Positions 18,805 to 27,036 are shown, counted from the stretch's first letter. The stretch: DNA of 34,904 bases from Methanobacteriota archaeon (GCA_016841265.1 JAENZL010000040.1:1-34904); one strand, 5' to 3'. The notes: generated by a model from the sequence alone, not told the origin. Numbers and translations are program-made.

Positions 18805-19092
18805 TCAGCGCAGGAGTTCCACACGAAAACCTTTTTTCGAACCAACAACCGCGTTATACAATCCCCCGGTGATAAGCCCTATGAAATATCCCGAGAACCC
18901 ATAAAAAACGGGCAGACTGACTACCGCCCACTCCCCGAAAATCAGGGAAAATACCCCCAGGGAATCGGGCATTGAAAAGCCCATAAACGCGGCGACTGTC
19001 GTGAAGAGACCGAAGACCAGACCCATTGTCCCGTAAAGTATGGCAAGAATCTTGCCGTATGCAACCGGGTCTATTTCCTTAATGATTACCAT
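18805..19092 (-). CDS. Small membrane protein of unknown function
   Basis: A 95-residue very hydrophobic protein. Helices are likely at about 13-38 and 55-85, with a third weaker segment around 42-55. It opens with KEIDPVAYGKI and ends with GGLYNAVVGSKKGFRVEL, resembling a widespread family of small prokaryotic membrane proteins ending in a YN...GG.x.xEL motif, whose function I do not know. A G-rich Shine-Dalgarno (AAGGGGGG on the minus strand, near 19098-19105) and a TATA element upstream support expression. It is convergent with the Cas4-like gene and divergent from the PAPS reductase fusion. Confidence 0.75.
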   Translation of the reverse strand: MVIIKEIDPVAYGKILAILYGTMGLVFGLFTTVAAFMGFSMPDSLGVFSLIFGEWAVVSLPVFYGFSGYFIGLITGGLYNAVVGSKKGFRVELLR

Positions 19093-19130
19093 AAAATCCC
19101 CCCTTGTATTTTATAATTCTGATTTTTATT

Positions 19131-19140
19131 GTATATATAG
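19131..19140 (-). promoter_or_regulatory. Candidate TATA box for the small membrane protein gene
   Basis: CTATATATAC on the minus strand lies about 43 bases before the ATG at 19092, leaving room for a short leader with the strong G-rich Shine-Dalgarno. Confidence 0.55.
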
Positions 19141-19313
19141 TATGTATTAAGGAAAGGGAATAACGCAACAGTGAGTACATCGAAATAACAAAAAAATCAA
19201 GGATTCAAAAAAATCAAGGATTCCGAGCCTGAAAAATTATGGATGTCGAGCCCCGGAAACCCGGGCTTAAAGCCAAAGCCTTTTAAAGGGGGACTGCTCT
19301 CAATCAGCGTGAC

Positions 19314-21230
19314 ATGTCCAGACCAGCATACCTTGGCAAAATGCTCCTGCACTGGTGCGAGGCTTGCAATGTGCCCGTGCTTGGAAAAAAGTGTGGGTGC
19401 GGCAAAAAGACTCAAAAAGTCGAGGTTACCCCTCCGGGAGATATCCGCCCGGCTTTTGAATACGACATCAAGCGCATAAATTCGGTTTCCGAAAAACAGT
19501 TCAATGCACCCCTGATCCCCGAAGGGCACCTCACGGTTCTGAACAAAGCTCCCTATGAAGACCGGATGGATGAAATCGTAGTGGACGGGAAAGTCCTGGC
19601 CTCCATCAGGTTTGAAATAGAGAGCTGTGAATGGGTTATCCTCCCCCGCCTCGAAGGGGCAAGGCGGCTTTTCCATGGAAAGGACCCGGAAAGTTTGAGT
19701 GGGAATTTGAAGAAATGGGTTATCATAGACGAAGGAGTGGTACCCTTCATCCTGGAAAAAGGAGCAAGTGTCCTTGCCCCGGGGGTACTGGACGCGGACC
19801 CCGGGATCCGGAAAGACGATGAAGTGGTTGTGCTGACCCCCACAGGAGACGTTATCTGCTGCGGAAGAGCCCGGATGGCAGGGCAGGAGATGCGTGATGA
19901 AAAACGCGGGAATGCCGTAAAGCCGCGCTGGAGCGAAGCCCCGGCTGAGGCAAAGATCCCTGCCGGAGGACAGAACTGGGACGACGCAGTAAGGGCAAAT
20001 GAAAAGCTTCTGGACGCAATGATAGAAGAATCCCACACTTTCATCCGAAACGTTGCCGGAAGCATTGACAAGAAAGTCAGCGTATCTTATTCCGGAGGGA
20101 AGGACAGCCTGGCCGTGCTCCAGCTTGTTGACGAAGTCCTTGAAGATTACGAAATCCTATTTGCCGACACCGGGATTGAGTTCCCGGAGACCCTGGAAAA
20201 CGTCCGGGAAGTTGGCACATACTACGGAAAACCTCTTAAGATCACCAGTGCCGGGGATGCGTTCTGGGACTCCATCGGGGTTTTCGGCCCCCCGACAATG
20301 GACACCCGCTGGTGCTGCAAAATCTGCAAACTGGGCCCCATAGTCCGGCTGATCGATGAGAATTACGAAAATGGATGCCTGAGCTTCATCGGGCAGAGGC
20401 AATACGAGTCCCATGCCCGCGCCATGAGCAAAAAGGTCTGGAAAAACCCCTGGGTAGGAAACCAGGTGGGAGCCACCCCAATTCAGGAATGGACCGCCCT
20501 GCACATCTGGCTCTACCTTTTCAGGACAAAAGCCCCTTACAATCCCGCTTACGAGAAAGGCTACGACCGGATGGGCTGCTGGCTTTGCCCCTCATCATCC
20601 CTTGCCGACTTTTTCCAGCTTGAGGAAAGCCACCCCGAACTTGCGGAGAAGCTAAACTTTCATCTCCTCGCCTATGCAGAGCGCATGGGTCTCTCCCCGG
20701 AATGGGTGAAGTACGGTTTATGGCGTTATAAACGGTATCCCAAAGTCCTCATGGAACTTGCGGAGAAAAAAGGAATAAAACTGCTCCCGAAACAGGCTAC
20801 CCCTGAAGAACTACACCTTGAAGTCACAACTGGCTACAGGCCCTGCAAGGTAGGAGGAATTTCTGCGGACGGGAGTTTCGGGCAGGCAGTAGACATCGAA
20901 AACCTGAAAGATACCGGGATGCTAAATGCTGTTGGAAAGGCGTCCTACATCGAAGGTGCGGCTTCGGTTGCCGCCGGAGAGTCCAGAGCTCAGGTATTTG
21001 CCTCAGGAAACGTCAACGGGAGAAGTGAAAACGAAAAACTCGTGAAAAAACTGATGAGGAAGATGGAACTCTCGGTGAGAAGGGCAATTCTCTGCCAGGG
21101 CTGCGGGGTCTGCGTAGGGCACTGCGAACACGGTGCGATAAAAATGAAAGCCGGCAGGGCAGAGATCAAGGATAGCTGTATCCACTGCGGGAACTGCATT
21201 GAAGTCTGCCCACTTGCAAAATTCATGTAA
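19314..21230 (+). CDS. Zn ribbon-PUA-PAPS reductase-like-ferredoxin fusion protein
   Basis: A 638-residue four-part protein. Residues 15-29 form a zinc ribbon (Cys15, 18, 27, 29). Residues about 135-205 are a PUA RNA-binding domain (KGASVLAPGVLDADPGI). Residues about 235-480 are a PP-loop PAPS reductase-like domain with SYSGGKDS (258-265), DTGIEFPET and extra Cys at WCCKIC (334, 335, 338) and GCWLC (422, 425). The C-terminus holds two CxxCxxCxxxC clusters (Cys594-604 and 622-632), as in 2[4Fe-4S] ferredoxins. A PUA domain joined to an adenylating PP-loop and Fe-S centres suggests sulfur insertion into RNA rather than sulfate assimilation; this is inference. The start at ATG 19314 has only a weak Shine-Dalgarno. 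Confidence 0.88.
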   Translation: MSRPAYLGKMLLHWCEACNVPVLGKKCGCGKKTQKVEVTPPGDIRPAFEYDIKRINSVSEKQFNAPLIPEGHLTVLNKAPYEDRMDEIVVDGKVLASIRFEIESCEWVILPRLEGARRLFHGKDPESLSGNLKKWVIIDEGVVPFILEKGASVLAPGVLDADPGIRKDDEVVVLTPTGDVICCGRARMAGQEMRDEKRGNAVKPRWSEAPAEAKIPAGGQNWDDAVRANEKLLDAMIEESHTFIRNVAGSIDKKVSVSYSGGKDSLAVLQLVDEVLEDYEILFADTGIEFPETLENVREVGTYYGKPLKITSAGDAFWDSIGVFGPPTMDTRWCCKICKLGPIVRLIDENYENGCLSFIGQRQYESHARAMSKKVWKNPWVGNQVGATPIQEWTALHIWLYLFRTKAPYNPAYEKGYDRMGCWLCPSSSLADFFQLEESHPELAEKLNFHLLAYAERMGLSPEWVKYGLWRYKRYPKVLMELAEKKGIKLLPKQATPEELHLEVTTGYRPCKVGGISADGSFGQAVDIENLKDTGMLNAVGKASYIEGAASVAAGESRAQVFASGNVNGRSENEKLVKKLMRKMELSVRRAILCQGCGVCVGHCEHGAIKMKAGRAEIKDSCIHCGNCIEVCPLAKFM

Positions 21231-21295
21231 ATTAATCACATGTAAGCTGATCACATGTAAGCTGATCACATGTAAATTAATCACATGTAAGCTGG
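21225..21295. repeat. 15-bp tandem repeat, 4.7 units, starting in the stop codon
   Basis: Units ATGTAAATTAATCAC and ATGTAAGCTGATCAC occur at 21225, 21240, 21255 and 21270, with a partial unit at 21285-21295. The first unit contains the last Met codon and TAA stop of the PAPS reductase fusion gene. Confidence 0.95.
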
Positions 21296-21501
21296 GCAGG
21301 ATGAAGAAAAAGATAACATCCCCCAACTAAGCAACAGGAAAACAGCAGCAATTACGGCTTAATATAAAAGAGCAGGAAAATGTAAAAATGGGCATTCAGC
21401 TTCAGATCGGGCACCTGAAGCTATTTTCCGGTACGAGGCTACTGTTCCGGCAAAGCTCCATTTTCCGGCTCAAAGTAATATTCAGCAACCTTTATGGGGT
21501 T

Positions 21502-21753
21502 TCATTCGGCGTCTATATTGATTTCAAAACAGCTTATGATCTGGTTTCCTTTATGGCATGTTCCTGTAATTTTCTGGCTTCCGGAGGAGATCACCTGGAT
21601 TTCCCATATGCGGTAGCCGCCTTCCAACGTTACTTCACCACTGGAGACGTATCTTTCGCTCATAACCTCAAGGCCGTTGCTCGTTGCTATGTCCCAGGAA
21701 AAACCTGTGTCCGGATTCTCCGGGAACTGGATGGTAAACGGTCTCCTCAGCAT
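21502..21753 (-). CDS. Chagasin-like cysteine protease inhibitor (I42 family)
   Basis: An 83-residue protein matching the chagasin/I42 fold. FTIQFPENPDTGFSW (residues 6-20) carries the NPTTG-type loop that enters papain-like protease active sites. EGGYRIWEIQV matches the second loop and strand, and the end is a beta strand. The usual third loop, RPW, is not obvious; TCHKGN occupies that place. It is shorter than typical members (about 110), and an in-frame stop shortly upstream excludes a signal peptide, so it is cytoplasmic. A good Shine-Dalgarno (GGAGAG) precedes the ATG. It stands alone with no protease gene beside it. The opposite-strand frame at 21388-21846 is its shadow. Confidence 0.75.
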   Translation of the reverse strand: MLRRPFTIQFPENPDTGFSWDIATSNGLEVMSERYVSSGEVTLEGGYRIWEIQVISSGSQKITGTCHKGNQIISCFEINIDAE

Positions 21754-22320
21754 GTTATTCTCTCTCCTAACAGTCTACTAACGAATCAGTCCTTCCCTGT
21801 ACCACTTAATACGTTCTTTGCCATTTTTAAGCGAATATCCGTATAGTTTGCCATTTTACAGGAAATTCGCGTGCAGATAGGATCTACAGTAAAAACAGCC
21901 ACCTCTGAAAATATGGGAATGGAAACTCAGGTTATGGACGCAATTTTTAATCATTAATCCATATAGATATTGGATTTCTTGTGTGATAAATATTGTGAAA
22001 AAAGATTTTACATGGGTTAACATAAAAGAGGAAGTATAAAATATAAAACGCAACTTAGCACCATTGCAGACATGTATATAAGCAACATTGGAATATCAAT
22101 TTTTTAATTTATTTCCACCCTGCAGCAGGCAGGAAAAAGGTAAACAAAAAATCCTGCCCCTGGGAGTCCGAATTTCAAAAATTCATAAAAGGTGCCCTCA
22201 GGACCTTTAAACTGCACTCTGCCAGGCTCAAGCCCGTGAAGGAAAAAGCCTGCAAAATTCAGGCCTCGTAAAGGAAAAAACCTGAGAACTCAGTCGCCGT
22301 GTGAAAGAACCCTGCAAAAT
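21754..22320. other. Intergenic region between chagasin-like gene and dinB
   Basis: 567 bases without a supported gene. The right part holds hairpins GAATTT-CAA-AAATTC (22170-22184) and AAAGGT-GCCCTCAGG-ACCTTT (22188-22208), a T-run on the minus strand near 22144-22151 that could end dinB transcription, and a degenerate 31-bp repeat from 22235. The left part should contain the chagasin gene promoter. Confidence 0.5.
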
Positions 22321-22329
22321 TCAGGCACT
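22235..22329. repeat. Degenerate 31-bp tandem repeat overlapping the dinB end
   Basis: Three imperfect units start at 22235, 22267 and 22298. The first and third share CCTGCAAAATTCAGGC. The third unit runs over the dinB stop codon (22321-22323) into its last codons. Confidence 0.75.
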
Positions 22330-23424
22330 GTAGTCAAAAAGGCTGGTCTGGCCCGTCTTTTTCTGGAGCCCACCGACCCTCACCCCCACGCGCCGGAGTT
22401 CAACGGAACTTTCCGAAAGGAAAGCGTCGAGAATTTCCCGGGCGGTCTCCAGGAGAATTGCCCTATCCGAGACGGGATGGTTCAGAGTCCGGCTCTTCGT
22501 ATGCGTCCTGAAGTTTGAATTTATCACAGTTATGGTAACAACCCTGAAAGCCAGTCTCCTTGCGTCCAGTTTTGCAATAACATCCTCGGCAAGCCTGTCC
22601 ACCAGTGGGTAGATCAGCTCGGGGTCCAGGGTATCCTCGGAAAGCGTTGCAATCCTCCCTATCTGCTCGGAACCTTCCCGCTCCTTTACGGGAGAGTCAT
22701 CAAGCCCTGCGGCAGCCTGCTTGAGCCAGGTCCCCCGGGCCTTCCCGAAAGCCGAGATCAGCCCGATCACGTCGTAATCTGCAAGTTCCCCTACCGTGGA
22801 GACCCCCATTTCCTGCAGTTTATCTGCGCTTACATCCCCGAGTCCCCAGAGCTTTGTTAGTTTTAACGGGCCCAGGAAAGCGGCAACATCTTCCGGTTTC
22901 AAAATCGTGATCCCGTCGGGTTTTTTCACTGAAGAAGCCATCTTTGCAATAAGCTTGTTCGGGCCGACCCCCACGGAACAGGTTAACTTCTCTTTTTCCC
23001 GAACCTCGGCTTTTATCCGCATCCCGAGCTCAAAAGCCCTGTCAAAGTCTCCCCCTACCCGCCCCGTGGACTCCAGGAACGCCTCGTCAATGCTTATCTG
23101 TTCAAAGGCACCCCCATTAACCCCGGAATCCGCATAACTCCGGAGAATTTCCATTACATTGTCCGAGACCTCTTTGTAAAAGTCCTTCCTTACCGGCAAA
23201 AACACCGCATCAGGGTTCAGTTTCTTTGCCCTTGAACAGGGCATTCCTGACCTGATCCCCGACTCCCGGGCAATGTAGTTGCAGGTGCTGACCGACCCGC
23301 TCAGCTCACTCCGCCCCGAGAGCATACAGACCACGACAGCTTTTCCCCGGAGTTCGGGGGTTTCCCGCTCCTCGATGGCGGCATAAAAAGAGTCCATGTC
23401 CACATGGAGAACGACCCGCTGCAT
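22321..23424 (-). CDS. dinB: DNA polymerase IV, Y-family translesion polymerase
   Basis: A Y-family polymerase of 367 residues that copies past DNA lesions. The catalytic carboxylates are in HVDMDSFYAAIEE at the N-terminus and SIDEAFLE about 100 residues later. Then come the helix-hairpin-helix segment LTKLWGLGDVSADKLQEMGV and a little-finger domain. The C-terminus ends QTSLFDYSA, a PIP-box-like motif (QxxLxxY) for binding PCNA. I place the start at ATG 23424 (MQRVVLHVDMD), the normal N-terminus of the family. The open frame continues to 23679 but the extra 85 residues look like spacer translation and overlap the divergent ATPase gene. Confidence 0.95.
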   Translation of the reverse strand: MQRVVLHVDMDSFYAAIEERETPELRGKAVVVCMLSGRSELSGSVSTCNYIARESGIRSGMPCSRAKKLNPDAVFLPVRKDFYKEVSDNVMEILRSYADSGVNGGAFEQISIDEAFLESTGRVGGDFDRAFELGMRIKAEVREKEKLTCSVGVGPNKLIAKMASSVKKPDGITILKPEDVAAFLGPLKLTKLWGLGDVSADKLQEMGVSTVGELADYDVIGLISAFGKARGTWLKQAAAGLDDSPVKEREGSEQIGRIATLSEDTLDPELIYPLVDRLAEDVIAKLDARRLAFRVVTITVINSNFRTHTKSRTLNHPVSDRAILLETAREILDAFLSESSVELRRVGVRVGGLQKKTGQTSLFDYSA

Positions 23425-23585
23425 TACAGGAAAAATGCGGGGAAACCTTGTATAATTATCTGTGGAATTCATAAAAAACGAAGCAACAAAACACAAACCA
23501 TAATAAATAAAAACCATAACCTCGTTTGTGGTAACACTGTTTTTTATAAAATTAACCGTTATCCTCCACTTACAGGACGTTATCA

Positions 23586-24554
23586 ATGAAGCAAAAATCA
23601 GACCCAATGAAAATCCCGGGAGAAGGGAAAAACGTTCCGGGAGAACACCCGGGTGAAAACGGAAGAAACGAGGGTTCAAACCCGGAAAATCCGGACCGGG
23701 TCGAGAAAAAAAACGGCACCCCTATCCTTGAGGTCAAAAACCTCTACCACAGGTACCCCCACCTGACTGCAAACGCCCTGGATAATATCAATCTGAAGAT
23801 ATATAGAGGAGAACGAGTAGCGGTACTGGGAGCCAATGGGGCCGGGAAGTCCACCCTTTTCAAACACCTGAACGGGATTCTGAAACCACTTTCAGGAGAC
23901 ATGCTGGTAAAGGGAGAAAAGATCACGAAAAAGAATGTCCGGACCTGCCGGGAAACCGTGGGGATAGTCTTTCAGGACCCTGATGACCAGGTGCTCGCCC
24001 CAAGCGTGGAAGAAGACGTGGCTTTCGGGCCGATAAACATGGGGCTCCCGAGAAAAGAGGTCGAAGCCAGGGTAAAGGAAGCCCTGGAAATGGTGGGGCT
24101 CAGCGGCTTTGAAGAACGAGCCCCGCACCACCTGAGCGGGGGGCAGAAGAAACTGGTGGCAATTGCCGGGATCCTGGCCATGCGCCCCGAGGTAATCGTG
24201 CTTGACGAGCCAACCGCAGGTCTCGACCCCCTGAGTTCCACCCGCGTCCTTGACCTGATCATGAAAATGAACCGGGAGCTCGGGATCACCCTGCTCCTGT
24301 CCACTCACGATGTTGACGTTGTGCCCTATTTTGCAGAACGGGTCTTTGTCCTCCACCACGGAAAACTGGAAGCAGATGGGAGCCCCGAAGAAATTTTCAG
24401 CGACCCGGAGCTCCTCAAAAAAGCCCATCTCCGGCTCCCCAGGGTGGCCGAAGTCTTTGAACTGCTGAGGCAGGAAGGGATCAACGCCAGCATACAGATC
24501 ACAGCCGAATCCGCAAAAAACGAGATCATGCGGATTATGGGACCGGAAAACTAA
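23586..24554 (+). CDS. ECF transporter ATP-binding protein (CbiO/EcfA type)
   Basis: A 322-residue ABC ATPase that powers metal uptake with EcfT and CbiM. Walker A is GANGAGKST (82-90), the Q-loop FQDPDDQV at 129-136, the signature LSGGQ at 183-187, Walker B VIVLDEP at 203-209, and the switch His241 in STHD. The first 45 residues are a Gly/Glu/Asn/Pro-rich extension not seen in most family members; an internal Met at residue 8 would shorten it only slightly. EcfT follows 68 bases later. Nickel or cobalt is inferred from the nearby CbiM/CbiN-like genes. Confidence 0.93.
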   Translation: MKQKSDPMKIPGEGKNVPGEHPGENGRNEGSNPENPDRVEKKNGTPILEVKNLYHRYPHLTANALDNINLKIYRGERVAVLGANGAGKSTLFKHLNGILKPLSGDMLVKGEKITKKNVRTCRETVGIVFQDPDDQVLAPSVEEDVAFGPINMGLPRKEVEARVKEALEMVGLSGFEERAPHHLSGGQKKLVAIAGILAMRPEVIVLDEPTAGLDPLSSTRVLDLIMKMNRELGITLLLSTHDVDVVPYFAERVFVLHHGKLEADGSPEEIFSDPELLKKAHLRLPRVAEVFELLRQEGINASIQITAESAKNEIMRIMGPEN

Positions 24555-24622
24555 AAGTGCGGGAATTAAATGAGAGCCTTTGAGAGAGACCTGAAAAAAG
24601 CTGCAGGAAAGGAGAAAACTCA

Positions 24623-25429
24623 ATGGTAACCCTTACCGATATCGAGCGCGAGTCATACAAGAACAGCCCGGTCCACAGGCTCGACCCCCGGATAAAACTA
24701 CTCTTTGCGCTTGTAGTGATTATCTATGCGGTGGGCCTACCCCGCATCCATGAAAATAACGTACCTCGACTTTTATCCGTAGAAGCATACCTGATCTTCC
24801 TTGTCCTCTTCGCGGGGCTGGACCCCAGGTATTTTATCCTGCGTATCCTTGCCGTGCTGCCTTTCGGGCTTGGAATAATACTATTTCAACCCTTCCTGAA
24901 GCATTCCTTCGTGGAGAGCTATACGCCCTACCCCCTCTCTCTCCCCTTAGGGCTTAGCATAACATATGAAGGGCTGGCTTTCGGGACCTCCCTGCTCCTG
25001 AAATTCCTGGTCTGCATAACGGCAGTTATCCTGCTCTCCTCCACCACCCGGCTGCGGGACCAGGTGGTTGCGGCCGACAGGCTGGGCATCCCCCGGGAGT
25101 TTACCCTGCTTTTGAGTATGATGGTGCGCTACCTATTCCTTTTCTGGGTCGTATTGAAGCGAATAAAAATCGCCCAGCAGACCCGTCTCTTTAACATCTG
25201 GAACAAAGAAGTCCCCAGGAAATGGGTCATCGAACAGGTTGGAAACAGCATAAGTTCAATTTTTATACGCTCCTATGAACAGGGGGAAAGGACCTATATC
25301 AGCATGCTCTGCAGGGGATACGGGAGCGGGCATGAAAAATCATATTACAGGACAAAAATCCGGACCGTTGATATCTTCTTTTTGCTCCTGAGTTTTAGCT
25401 GTATTCTTCTGATCCACTTCTTTGCCTGA
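24623..25429 (+). CDS. ECF transporter transmembrane protein (CbiQ/EcfT)
   Basis: A 268-residue integral membrane protein that couples the ATPase to the substrate-binding component. Several hydrophobic helices (about 26-45, 52-90, 110-145, 155-180, 245-265) are visible. The cytoplasmic coupling region includes RLGIPREFTLLLSMMVRYLF and later ARG-like SMLCRGYGS, corresponding to the conserved A-R-G motifs of EcfT that dock in the ATPases. A GGAG Shine-Dalgarno precedes the ATG. It is transcribed with the ATPase gene, while CbiM begins 545 bases later. Confidence 0.92.
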   Translation: MVTLTDIERESYKNSPVHRLDPRIKLLFALVVIIYAVGLPRIHENNVPRLLSVEAYLIFLVLFAGLDPRYFILRILAVLPFGLGIILFQPFLKHSFVESYTPYPLSLPLGLSITYEGLAFGTSLLLKFLVCITAVILLSSTTRLRDQVVAADRLGIPREFTLLLSMMVRYLFLFWVVLKRIKIAQQTRLFNIWNKEVPRKWVIEQVGNSISSIFIRSYEQGERTYISMLCRGYGSGHEKSYYRTKIRTVDIFFLLLSFSCILLIHFFA

Positions 25430-25974
25430 AAGTATCAAACCCCGGCCAGAACAGCAGCAGAATTCACTTTCTGCAAAAACTCTTTTTTGCCGGTAATCCG
25501 GGATTATCCGGAAATGGAGAAACTTGAAGAAAAGAAACGACAGGTCAGGAAATAAAAGAATAAATCAGGAAAGCACAGCATATTGAGTTCAAGATTTATT
25601 ACCAATAGCTAGCTTGAGTATACTGAATTTGATTAGGATAAATAATTGTCGAACAAAGTAATACCAAAACGTATATATGTAATACTTAATTATCTATTAT
25701 TACTTAGAATTTTCTTTCAGAATATTGACCGGAAAACCCCACTGTCTTAATAATATTCAGAAATACGTTTTAACCATATCCGAAAATAAATCTAATAAGA
25801 TTCAAGGTATGAATTTCAAATATTCAAAATGTGAACCTTGAAGATGTTTCAGGAATTCACGTAAAGAATACTTATCCATATATATTCCAGAGATATTCCT
25901 CAGGCATCAGCTTCAGAATGTTCACTGTGAGATACACAGGAAATGGAAAATCAGGGGAAAAAGAGGGAAAAATC
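25430..25974. other. Long spacer splitting the ECF transporter genes
   Basis: 545 AT-rich bases. The left end has an imperfect hairpin (25490-25511, CCGGTAATCC with GGATTATCCGG). The middle has a TATA box with GTAATA half-sites (25658-25703). The frame upstream of CbiM could be read from 25831, but the conserved MHIPD start is at 25975, so 25704-25974 would be a long leader. I see no recognisable riboswitch. Confidence 0.5.
25658..25703 (+). promoter_or_regulatory. Candidate metal-responsive operator/promoter of cbiMN
   Basis: Half-sites GTAATA (25658-25663), GTAATA (25679-25684) and TATTAC (25698-25703) surround a TATA-like GTATATATG (25671-25679). The last two form an inverted repeat with a 13-base spacer, and the first two are 21 bases apart. 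A repressor here would cover the TATA box and start site. NikR-type control is possible but unproven. Confidence 0.5.
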
Positions 25975-26640
25975 ATGCACATACCCGATTCGTTTATACC
26001 TTTAGGCCAGGCAGTTGTCTACTGGGTAATCACCATCCCATTCATTTTCATGTCAATGAAATGGGCAAAAAACGAGCTCGATGAAATGAAAATACCGATC
26101 CTTGCTGCCCTTGCAGCCGGAGTCTTTGCAATCCAGGCCATGAACATCCCTATCGGGATGGGAACGAGCGGACATATGGTCGGAGCAACCCTTGTTGCCA
26201 TTGTCTTCGCAAGTCCCTGGGCAGGGGTGCTTGTGCTGACTCTGGTGCTGCTCGTGCAGGGCTTCGCCTTTGGGGATGGAGGGATCACAACCATGGGCGC
26301 AAACATCCTGAACATGGGTGTTGTTTCCGGGTTTGTCGGGTATTATACATATGTTGCCCTTCGCAAGAGTGTAGGTACTAGCATCGCAGCCTTCGGTGGT
26401 GCCTGGCTTGGGCTCTTTATATCAGCAATAGTATGTGCACTCCAGATGTGGTTTGCAGGCACCTTCCCCCTGGTCCCCGGACTTATTGCCATGGGCACCT
26501 ATCACTTGATAATAGGTTTCATCGGCGAAGGTCTTATCACTGCAGTTGTGATCACATCGATTGCCAAGTCCCGGCCGGATCTCCTTGAGGACAGTTTTAA
26601 CGCCGGGTCAGACAGGTATAACACGGAGGTTCGCGCATGA
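25975..26640 (+). CDS. cbiM: Ni/Co ECF transporter substrate-binding membrane protein CbiM
   Basis: A 221-residue membrane protein that binds the metal ion in a nickel/cobalt ECF transporter. It begins MHIPDSF; in this family the N-terminal Met-His with a further His supplies the metal ligands, and GHMVGA at about 66 provides the conserved His. About seven helices fill the protein, with FGDGGITTMGANILNMG as the family signature. The ATG at 25975 has a GAGGG Shine-Dalgarno and gives the exact conserved N-terminus. A longer frame from 25831 is rejected. Its stop overlaps the start of the CbiN-like gene (ATGA). Confidence 0.95.
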   Translation: MHIPDSFIPLGQAVVYWVITIPFIFMSMKWAKNELDEMKIPILAALAAGVFAIQAMNIPIGMGTSGHMVGATLVAIVFASPWAGVLVLTLVLLVQGFAFGDGGITTMGANILNMGVVSGFVGYYTYVALRKSVGTSIAAFGGAWLGLFISAIVCALQMWFAGTFPLVPGLIAMGTYHLIIGFIGEGLITAVVITSIAKSRPDLLEDSFNAGSDRYNTEVRA

Positions 26641-26942
26641 GCGGAAAGTCGAACATGAAATTCCTCTACGCAGGAATTGCGATTGCGCTTCTGGTCTCGG
26701 CTCTTGCCCCCTTCCTTGCATCCTCCGACCCAGACGGGCTGGAAAGTGCAGCAGGTGGAATAATTGAGGAATCAAAGATGTCCGAACTTGAAGAAATGGA
26801 ACCTGCGGTAAATTCTCCAATGGCCGACTATTCAATTGAAGGTATGGGCAAGGGCGGGGAAGTCGCTGCAATTGCCATCGGGACATTTGCAGTCCTGGTC
26901 ATCAGTTTCGTATTCGGGAAAGTATTCAACAAAAAAGCCTGA
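26637..26942 (+). CDS. CbiN-like PDGLE-domain auxiliary transporter subunit
   Basis: A 101-residue protein with two transmembrane helices (about 7-27 and 77-96) around an external loop. The PDGLE motif follows the first helix (SSDPDGLESA), marking the CbiN/NikN-type PDGLE family that activates CbiM for Ni or Co uptake. The start ATG overlaps the cbiM stop, so the two are translationally coupled. Which metal is carried cannot be settled from sequence; methanogens need both nickel (F430, hydrogenase, CODH) and cobalt (corrinoids). Confidence 0.88.
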   Translation: MSGKSNMKFLYAGIAIALLVSALAPFLASSDPDGLESAAGGIIEESKMSELEEMEPAVNSPMADYSIEGMGKGGEVAAIAIGTFAVLVISFVFGKVFNKKA

Positions 26943-27010
26943 AACTTTCCAAGCCGTTAATTTTGCGATAAATTGGACCTACAACTCCAAAACCAGAAAA
27001 AAATCATTAT

Positions 27011-27036
27011 CTCTTCCGGGGCAAAACCCGGGAGAG
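27011..27036 (-). terminator. Hairpin between cbiN-like gene and nth
   Basis: A 10-bp stem CTCTTCCGGG / CCCGGGAGAG with one G-U pair and loop GCAAAA. On the minus strand it is followed by a run of seven T (26996-27003 region), so it probably ends nth transcription about 50 bases after its stop. It may serve the convergent cbiMN transcript too. Confidence 0.65.

Noticed and set aside
19197-20036. A 279-residue open frame on the minus strand
   Set aside because: It is antisense to the PAPS reductase fusion gene, which has clear motifs, and shows no domain of its own.
21388-21846. A 152-residue open frame on the plus strand
   Set aside because: It overlaps the chagasin-like gene on the other strand; only the minus-strand reading gives a known family motif and a good ribosome binding site.
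23425-23679. N-terminal extension of DinB by 85 residues
   Set aside because: The conserved family start MQRVVLHVDMD is at 23424, the extension has no homology I recognise, and it overlaps the divergent ATPase gene.
23892-24623. A 243-residue open frame on the minus strand
   Set aside because: It is antisense to the ECF ATPase gene, which has all ABC motifs.
25704-25974. Cobalamin riboswitch in the cbiM leader
   Set aside because: I could not find a convincing B12-box or the surrounding paired elements.
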